From positions 507,522-571,521 of the forward strand of contig CAJNOP010000028.1 of assembly GCA_905250075.1 (NCBI GenBank): DNA of 64,000 bases. Direction: 5' to 3'. How positions within the stretch are numbered: position 1 is the stretch's first letter; each line of letters starts with the position of its first letter. The notes under the pieces are model-generated. The model had not been told where the DNA came from, did no database searches, and saw only the letters and a list, made by a program, of their open reading frames with translations. The position numbers were made by a program, and so were the translations under genes. Below are positions 56,690-64,000 of the stretch, piece after piece. The stretch comes from Rotaria sp. Silwood1 (lineage: Eukaryota; Rotifera; Eurotatoria; Philodinida; Philodinidae).

Positions 56690-59433
56690 TTAACTCCATA
56701 CATCTTGTGAATATCGTCCTTTTTGTGTTAGCTCTTTAATGAATGTACCTGCTTTTTCTGATGTCATATTACCATATGTTTGAGCAATATCTATTAATAT
56801 AGAATGCACATCTCTAGCCATATTTTTAGCATCACTAATTTAAATAGAATAAAATAAAGGATAAATTTCATTTAAAATTTCTTTTACCCGCAAACATATA
56901 TTGAAGCATTATCTTCTTTAATCAATTTCCATATTCTTTGTCCGTGATCTTTTAATAAATGTGTTACATAAATTTTTTCTTCTTGATCACGTGAAAAAGC
57001 TACATGTAATTCAAGTACGTTTTCATTGATAAAATAATTTAATTCTTCTTCATATAAATAATCTTCAGCTCGATTTCGACAACCATAATAAAGAATTGTT
57101 TCACCAACTGGTTTGCCTTGAGTTTTATAATAATGACGTTCTTGTATAAATCCACGAAATGGTGCTAAACCCGTTCCAGGACCTATAGAAAAATTTGAGA
57201 AAAAAAGTCAAAAAATAATAATTAATTGAACCAAAAGAAAAATTTTTTTATTTTCATACCAATCATAATAACTGGTATTTGAAATTTAAATGGTAAACGA
57301 AATGTTGATTTACGTATATAAATTGGAAACCGACCAGGTACATGACAATGATTTTCTTCATTATGTTGAGCAAAACCTAATGCTTGATGTCGAATATATA
57401 ATTCTTTAAAACAATTTGTTGCAACGCCTTTTGCAATACGTTTTGTTGGTGTTTCAAAATGAACAATAACAGCTGTTATATGAACACATGTTGGATGAAC
57501 TCTTGGTGATGATGATATTGAATAATAACGTGGATGTAAACGTGGTAATAATTCACAAAGATGATCAAGGGGAGGTTTTAATGATGGTAAATCTTCAAGA
57601 ATAGCAATTATTGAACGACAACTGTCAAGAACCCATTCTTTATATTTAATCTATTTCAATTAATATATATATATATAAATAGAAAAGAAAAACTATCAAG
57701 AGTAAACTCTTTTTTCTTACTTTTCCTTCTTCACTATATGAACCCATTAATGTTAATAGAGCTTTTTCATTTTCATCTGTTGCATATTGTGCTATTTCTT
57801 TAAGTATTTGTGTATTTGGCATACTTGTTAAATCTAAATAATATGTTAATGCCGTACGATAACTGCATGGACATGGAAATGGATTTTTCTTTTGGGCATC
57901 CTCTATTAAAAAGAAAAAGAAAATGTAGAAATTTCTATAAAGAAAACGATAGTTGTGAACAATTACCATCGACGTTAACAAGTGAAATAACTTCATCGAG
58001 ATTAACATTGAGTAATTCACCAATACGATTAACTAAAGAATCATCATTTGATGGAAATACAGCAACATGATCACCGGCTTCATATCTAATTTTTAAAAAA
58101 TTCACTTTGATGTTAAGCTCAAAAAGATAAATGTATTCTATATATCTTTTACTTTATACGTGTATTTGATATATCCAATTCTAGATGCAGACAAGAACGA
58201 GCACAACCATTTTGAAATAATTCACGACTACCAACAACTGGTGCTAAATATGGATTACGAATATCAAATGGTCTATTACAAAATAACATAATTTTCTTTT
58301 GTTTTTTTTCTCAAGTAAACATACGGTTTTTGTCTTTCATATGATTTCAATCGACCAATTTCACCAGTAAAAACAGTTTCAGGTGGAAATGGTCCTTGAA
58401 CAATTTTATATTGTTTCATTCTAATGAAGACATATGCATACATAAGTATTAGAATTGAAAAAGAAATAAAAATATATCATACGAGCTTCCATCAGAATTT
58501 ATAACAAGCTCATATTTTTGACAAACACTTTGCCAAAATACAGTTGCCCATGCCATAAAATCATCTTCAATACTAAAACAAATAATTAATATATAAAATT
58601 TAATAAAAATTTTTCATACATACTTTCCATCATCATCACCAAGACCTAATTCACATACACGAACACCACCCAATTCAGTCAAACGTTTATCAACATATTT
58701 TCCAACAGCATTATAATGTTCATATGTTTTATTACCAAGACCGAATACCTTAAAATAAAAACAAAATAATTTTTCTTTTCTACATATTTCTACGTGAATC
58801 AATATTACAGCATAATGTAAATTATTCAAATCTCGTCCATCTTCACGCAACCATTCATAAAATTCTTGAGCATTATCTGTTGGATCACCTTCACCATATG
58901 TTGCCAAACAAAATAAAGCTAAATGTTTATCAATCGTTATTAAACGTTGTAATTCTTCCTAATTATAAAAAAAACTAACTTATTATAAAGAATCATATAT
59001 GAAAATTTTCAATAACAAACCATGTCACATTCTTCTGGATCACAAACAGCTGCAGATATGCCATAACGTTTAGCTTGTTTAGCAATACGTTGTGCGAAAT
59101 CTTCTGCTGTACCCGTTTGTGAACCATAAAACACAACCATTTGTTTATTAGAGTGTAACATACGATCCACAAAACTACCCTCGTGAGTTGTTCCTGCTGT
59201 TTTTCCAGCGCCATTATCTCTATCAAATGTAAATAATTAAATTCCAAAACAAAATAAAATGTTCAAACTTACATTTTAAAGTTTCTTAACGTAACGTTTA
59301 CATCGTTTAATTTAGAGGAGGAAGGTGCACGTGGCTTGAGCCAAAACCAATAGGCTCCTATTAGTGTTATTATTAATAAAATTATAGAAGTAGCTATGTC
59401 AAAGGATGTGAATACGAAGGAGAATAATTCCAT
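56690..59433 (-). CDS. POR: NADPH-cytochrome P450 reductase (12 exons)
   Basis: Transfers electrons from NADPH through FAD and FMN to microsomal P450s. Exons: 59273-59433, 59021-59219, 58809-58958, 58624-58748, 58483-58572, 58325-58420, 58153-58272, 57967-58085, 57721-57902, 57260-57650, 56888-57182, 56690-56834; 2073 nt, 690 residues. N-terminal ER anchor (TSIILLIITLIGAYWFW). FMN domain VVFYGSQTGTAEDFA, ATYGEGDPTDNA and FGLGNKTYEHYN. Then YEAGDHVAVFPSND, the FAD motif PRYYSISSSP, GVATNCF, NADPH-binding GPGTGLAPFRGFIQER, YYGCRN and VCGDAKNMA. The C-terminus ends DVWS, with the aromatic residue that covers FAD. A splice acceptor TTTTTACAG lies about 23 bp upstream of the ATG. Confidence 0.96.
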
Positions 59434-59838
59434 GCTCAGGCTTAAGGAAAATCTGTAAAAAAAAAAAAAAAAGATAATAAATCATGTAAACATATGTATT
59501 TATATATATTTTTGCCTCAACCTTTGGTAAAAAAACACGTTTATTATCATAACAAAAAACAGAAATGTGTCATTGTGCACACCTTCCACGTCGATAAATA
59601 CCCATACTTTTCGTTCGTTCTTTTTTCCCTTTATCAGTGTGTAGTACTAGTGCGCACTAAAATTTCTATTTGACAGTCTTATTTATAATTCTTCTTTTTT
59701 TTTTCATTACGGTAATTGATTGACAATAAACAAAAATTATCTGTCAAAATGAGATTCCACATACATGCATAAAAACTTCGAGAAAAAACCAAAACCGATT
59801 ATCAGAATAAAGTATTGAGAAAATATAATAATAGATTT
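59434..59838. other. Intergenic POFUT2 - POR
   Basis: 405 bp between the POFUT2 stop and the POR start on the same strand. It contains a T-rich acceptor next to the POR ATG and should hold the POR promoter unless the mRNA is processed from a longer transcript. Confidence 0.45.
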
Positions 59839-62288
59839 TTAATAAACAATTGACCATATAGTTGATTTTTCACATGAAATACCTTCATGATCACCACATA
59901 ATCGATTAAAAGTAAAATCTTTTTCAAAACCAAATATTTCTCTATCTTCTTGTATTCGAAAACTAAATGTTGATTCATAACTACCAATAAAATAATGTGC
60001 ATGTGCACATATCCATTGATCAACAATGGCTTTACCGCCATCTAATATTTTCTCTAAAATTGTTTCCTTTGGTCTATAAGTATATATTTGATTGGTTGAT
60101 ATATTACATATACGATAAGCATGCTGACGAAGTATATTAATTTCATTTTCATTGGTATCTGTTGCAATAAAAACAACTGATAGATTTAAACGATTTAGAT
60201 GATAACACACTTGTCGAGCAGCATGTTCAAGAGATGGAACATGTCCTGGTCGTGCTTTAACATAGTCAAGACGACGAAGATGAATACCAAGATAAGGACC
60301 ACCAATTGCATGACCATGATGACGTTTCATTTTAGTCCAATCATCAATAAGTACAGTACGATCATTTACATCCGTTGAATTTAAATAATCAGCACGAAAA
60401 CGATTGCCTGAAAAAAAGAGTAATTAATATAGAAAAAAAACTTCTAGCATAATTCCGGCGGGATTAAAACATGAAACACAATGAAGCTGCTCTTGCTAAT
60501 CATGGGAAGATTGTTTCATTTCATCTATTTCAGCGTACATTTCTTCATCATTCTTCTATTTGATCCTCCTCAAATTCAAGAAGAAACTATTTCATATTTT
60601 ATAATGACACACTATTGATAGACATTCTTTGATCGTATATCAACAATGTCTGTTGCAGTTCGTGCTATATACTTCAATACTCCTTTTAGCTTCGCTTTTC
60701 ACAACATTTTTCATGTCTTTCAAAAGAGAAAAAGCTTGTTAGCGCAGCTCCTTTGAGGAGTTAAAATATGGAATTGATGTGGGTTTTTAGTCTCAGTATA
60801 CTAAAATAAAATATGTAAAATAAAAAACCTTTCGAAGACTATAGTTATTTTTCAAGATAATTGATCATGCGAAAAACAATCTGTCTGATTTAATTCTGCA
60901 TTTTGAAGTGAACTTTTTCACTGACGCTATATTTCTTGTTTGTCTTGTTGCTTATTGCTCGTTATTTGTTTCTTTTTTGTGCTTCTTTTTTTTAATTGAA
61001 CATTATTATTATGATTATTATTTTAACTATTGATTTAACTGGCAAATAAGCGTGTTGTCCATATTCATTAGATAAACAACAGGTCTCATCGTGCTATTGC
61101 ATATCTCGATTACTTCACGCTTTATTATGTTGATCATATGACTACTGTCAAATCAATAGATTAACACTAATCATCATGGACATCTTAAATTTTTTTTTTT
61201 TTATTTGTGTAAAGATCAAAAACTGTACTTTTTAAAACATTCAGAAACGTATTTCAACCATTCAATTTTTTACGAAGGCTTTGGAATGTTCTAGAACATT
61301 CTAAGTGTTGCCATTAATGCTGTTAAAGGCTTTTTTTTTTTGTTCCTAAAGAACTCTAAGAATCATGTAGGATACCGATTGTATCCGATGGCTATGGAAG
61401 TATAATCAATGACCAACTCGATTACGAGAGCAAAGCAGCAAACTTCTAGAGATCTGCTATTTTGTTTGAAAATATATGTTAATTCCACAAAATAACATCA
61501 TGCTCACCAAGATCTAGTAAGTGTGTTGCATATCTCATACTACGTCTTGCTCGCCAATAATTATAACCACCATAATCTACATGTAATAATGTTTCAGCTC
61601 GATCAAACATAATACTTTTTGTTAAATGCTTATCATCTGAATCTTGTGGCCATGTTATATTTTTAAGTAAATAATCTACAAGTACAGTAATAAAACCTTG
61701 AGCTGATAGACATTGAAATTGTTTAGCACGTACACGATTTTCATAGCCAAAAAACCATCCATAGTAATAATTATCATCGTTTTTTTTATACATAGCTTCT
61801 TCATTACATTTACGTATTTCTAATTTTTCTTCGAAATGCTCTCCCCATCCTTCACTAAAATGTTGTAATGTATAAACATATGGAATAGTTATCATGGAAG
61901 TTGATGATGATGATAAATGAAGAAAATCTTCAAATTCAATAACAGGTATAAAACGTGAAAGACTTGTAATATCAAAAAAATTTGACCATTTTAATTGAGT
62001 CCGTTGAAGATTGTAAGAAAACCAATGATAAAGAGGACCCCACGGTGGAAGAACAAGTATCCAATTTGATTCTGATGATGTACGTTCACGAAGTGTATGT
62101 ATAAGATTAGCCATTCTTATATAAACATCTCGACGTAAATTAAAACCTTCTCCATGATTAACATCATACAACAAATAATATGTCGAAGATGTTAATGATG
62201 AACAAGAATCTTTTGTACATTGTTCATTATTTTTATCAATCAATGAATAACAAGATTGAAAAATAAGCAAAAATACAACAAACAACAT
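59839..62288 (-). CDS. POFUT2: GDP-fucose protein O-fucosyltransferase 2 (2 exons)
   Basis: ER-lumenal enzyme adding O-fucose to folded thrombospondin type 1 repeats. Exons 61508-62288 and 59839-60407 with a 1100-bp GT-AG intron 60408-61507; 1350 nt, 449 residues. The signal peptide is MLFVVFLLIFQSCYS. Landmarks are YLLYDVNHGEGFNLRRDVYI with the GDP-fucose binding loop and catalytic E in the GEGFN position, LVLPPWGPLYHW, FSEGWGEHFEEK, MFDRAETLLHVDYGG, GGPYLGIHLRRLDY with the HLRR motif, VFIATD, WICAHAHYFIGS-x-x-STFSFRI and FNRLCGD. The intron is about 20 times the local norm. An acceptor ATATTTCAG lies just upstream of the ATG. Confidence 0.95.
60408..61507 (-). other. Long POFUT2 intron (1.1 kb)
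   Basis: Bounded by CTTG|GTGAGC and TTTTTTTCAG|GC. The interior is AT-rich; a GGAATGTTCTAGAACATTCT palindrome lies near 61281. No gene or complete transposon was seen inside. Confidence 0.5.
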
Positions 62289-62492
62289 TCAGTCTGAAAT
62301 ATAAATATGTCTTCTTTGCTTTTTTTTTGTGTTTATTTTTTTTTGACTCAAATGATAAAGCTTATCGTTTATTAATAAATGAGATTAAAACTCCAACAAA
62401 ACAAACAAACAAGGATTGCACACACGGGATTCGTATTCTTTTATCGTTTGCTGTTCTTTGTAATTAATTATTAAAAATACTTAAAAATATGA

Positions 62493-63056
62493 CTAGTAAT
62501 GTTTCGTACTTTTATATTGTTGCCAACTACATAATAAAACATTCGCCATGTATAAACTAAATGCATGAATTTGCACAGTTATTACTAAAAATATATACCA
62601 TAGTACTAATAATGGAAAACCAAGAAATTTTTGTGGTTCAATTTCATCTAATTTATGACTAGATTTTAATTTTTTAAATGTAAATAATTCACTTAAATTA
62701 AGTATAATTGTTGTCACTATTGTACCTAAACCAAATAGAAGTGTACCACGAAAACAAATTCTCATTAAAAAAACACGATTTTTATTTAATGATAATAGAC
62801 CACATATTGATGGTAAAACACTGTTGAGCCATATATATTCCCATAAATGAGGACGTGGTACATCTAGTATTGCTATTAGAGGTATATGATATGTTAGAAT
62901 ATGAATAAAAACAAGAAAAGCTAATAGAAAATGAAAATAGATTAATATACGAAGACGAGATTTTGTTTCTGCTATAACATGATACTGTGAAGTCATAGAT
63001 TCACGATGTGGATAATCAGTACCAGCAAGATGTTGTGAACCAGGAGTAGACATCAT
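62493..63056 (-). CDS. JAGN1: Jagunal homolog
   Basis: 187-residue single-exon ER membrane protein acting in the early secretory pathway and vesicle traffic. Family landmarks are the N-terminal AGTDYPHRESMTSQYH (GTDxxDFQHRERVAxHY in animals), then four hydrophobic segments: ILIYFHFLLAFLVFIHIL, LNSVLPSICGLLSLNKN (matching LPSLLGLLSFPRN), a third with GTLLFGLGTIVTTII, and VLWYIFLVITVQIHAFSLY (matching VLVLAVQVHAWQLY). The start codon follows directly after TTTTTTTTTCAG. Confidence 0.92.
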   Translation of the reverse strand: MMSTPGSQHLAGTDYPHRESMTSQYHVIAETKSRLRILIYFHFLLAFLVFIHILTYHIPLIAILDVPRPHLWEYIWLNSVLPSICGLLSLNKNRVFLMRICFRGTLLFGLGTIVTTIILNLSELFTFKKLKSSHKLDEIEPQKFLGFPLLVLWYIFLVITVQIHAFSLYMANVLLCSWQQYKSTKHY

Positions 63057-63059
63057 CTG
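63057..63059 (-). promoter_or_regulatory. Splice acceptor abutting the JAGN1 start codon
   Basis: On the minus strand a run of nine T followed by CAG runs straight into ATG. This is the layout of a spliced-leader acceptor or the end of a 5'UTR intron. Confidence 0.5.
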
Positions 63060-63186
63060 AAAAAAAAATTTGTTTTTGTTCTTTTGATTTTGTAATTAAC
63101 ACTAATCAGCACAAAAAAACAAACAGAAAGCTATCACACATAATGTTTGAATACAGCAACAGCAAAGAAAAAAAAAAGAAGAAAAG

Positions 63187-63892
63187 TTAAATTCGTTTTG
63201 TTTCAAAATGTCGTGCATCATTCGTTTCAGTCGTTTTTATATCAAATGACATTCCATCACCAATTGGTGGTGATGATATTAATGGTGAGAATAACATCAA
63301 ATACCATTGTTTACCAAAAACAACTTCGAAATTTGTTTGTAAGTTTTTTTGACCACTATATATATGAATATTTTTACCATATTCATGCCATGTTTGTCCA
63401 TTAACAATAAGATATATTTGTTGAATAATTAAAAATAATACATAAAGACTTAATACAATTGATGTTGAACAAATAAATGAAAGTAAAAGAGAAAAATGAT
63501 CAAGAATACGAAATAACCATGCACCGAATGGAAAAAGACATGCTATAATAAATAATCAAATATGAATTGATAAACATCCTAATATTAAAAAACATCTATG
63601 AAAACTACAAAATATTCCCATCTGCTGTCTGGAATATTCTTATGAGAAACTCTCATGATTTCTTTTGCATGAGGAAATATATATAAGTAATCTATAAATA
63701 GGTTACATCCTTGTTAAGAAGAATAATATATAATTTGTTTTTCTTTTCTTTTCTTTCTTTTTCTTTTGTGAGCACTTCCGTCTCAGCTTAGTTTTAGCTC
63801 ATCTTTTATATAATTAAAGATAATAAATACAAAATTTAACTTACCAACAATAACACGCCATGAAAATGTTCCAACAAGTTCATAGGTATAAT
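63187..63892 (-). CDS. Polytopic membrane protein, 3' part, possibly a DHHC palmitoyltransferase; continues beyond right edge
   Basis: The last exon runs from an acceptor near 63542 to TAA at 63187. The preceding exon at about 63843-63892 reads YTYELVGTFSWRVIV and joins in phase (G + CA) to CLFPFGAWLFRIL. Two hydrophobic segments follow (LLLSFICSTSIVLSLYVLFLII), then NGQTWHEYGKNIHIYS, NFEVVFGKQWYLMLFSP and GDGMSF. The sequence after the last membrane segment resembles the TTxE-like region and NxxxVFGxxW tail of some DHHC enzymes, but the DHHC core lies outside the window, so this is a guess. Confidence 0.5.
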
Positions 63893-64000
63893 CTACATGA
63901 AGAATATTACAGTAGAATAAACCAATCTTAAATTAAGAATAAAAAACAAAAATTTTAATTTTATTTTACGCATATATATATATATACAGTTTTTTGCAAA

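Noticed and set aside
57646-58070. Frames on both strands around POR exons 8-9
   Set aside because: Explained by POR exon 9 read through its introns and its opposite-strand shadow.

Overview
The window looks like nuclear DNA of a bdelloid rotifer (an Adineta- or Rotaria-like animal). Genes are split by very short GT-AG introns, mostly 50-70 nt. Single-copy animal genes are tightly packed. There are arrays of TGTGGG, the bdelloid telomere repeat, and of its complement CCCACA. Kinesin-light-chain-type TPR proteins fused to an arginine-ADP-ribosyltransferase domain occur, a combination I associate with bdelloids. The assignment is inference from gene content; no rRNA or mitochondrial marker is present.

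Left compartment, about 1-26 kb, is accessory and repeat-rich. It opens with the 3' end of a TPR gene. Next come two telomere-like arrays facing each other (about 757-1007 and 3923-4206) around a block of GGAAACC-type repeats and an exact 82-bp satellite whose monomers look like a minimal intron plus a 29-nt exon; a 725-bp hAT-type element sits in that satellite. A small secreted Cys-rich gene stops exactly at the right telomere-like array. After 5 kb of repeats and foldbacks comes an intact 991-residue ART-TPR gene, a decayed mariner transposase, and a complete 14-exon poly(ADP-ribose) glycohydrolase (PARG) gene on the opposite strand. Just upstream of PARG a 7-kb nest of AGCGCTT-rich repeats, foldbacks and a 1769-bp TSD-flanked insertion reaches to about 24.7 kb. 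A second face-to-face telomere-like junction (25045-25141) abuts a broken Ig-domain gene.

Middle compartment, about 27-41.5 kb, is conserved host DNA: a His-rich small protein, FUZ (planar polarity), SRRT/ARS2 (15 exons), EXOSC3 (RNA exosome cap), MRPS28 (mitoribosome), an MsrA-type methionine sulfoxide reductase and a B-box/coiled-coil protein. From about 41.5 to 53.6 kb the sequence is AT-rich and gene-poor. It holds a free-standing copy of the N-terminal domain of the ART-TPR protein, a frameshifted Cys-rich remnant and a two-exon fragment.

Right compartment, 53.6-64 kb, is dense: an actin gene with CArG boxes and a TATA box, an LRAT/PLAAT-type NlpC/P60 gene, NADPH-cytochrome P450 reductase (12 exons), POFUT2, JAGN1 and the 3' part of a membrane protein running off the right edge. 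The last four are co-directional and three are ER proteins. Several start codons have a splice acceptor just upstream, fitting spliced-leader trans-splicing (known in bdelloids) or 5'UTR introns.

I built complete in-frame exon models for PARG, FUZ, SRRT, actin, the LRAT-like gene, POR, POFUT2 and the Cys-rich gene by hand. For each, the exon lengths sum to a whole number of codons.
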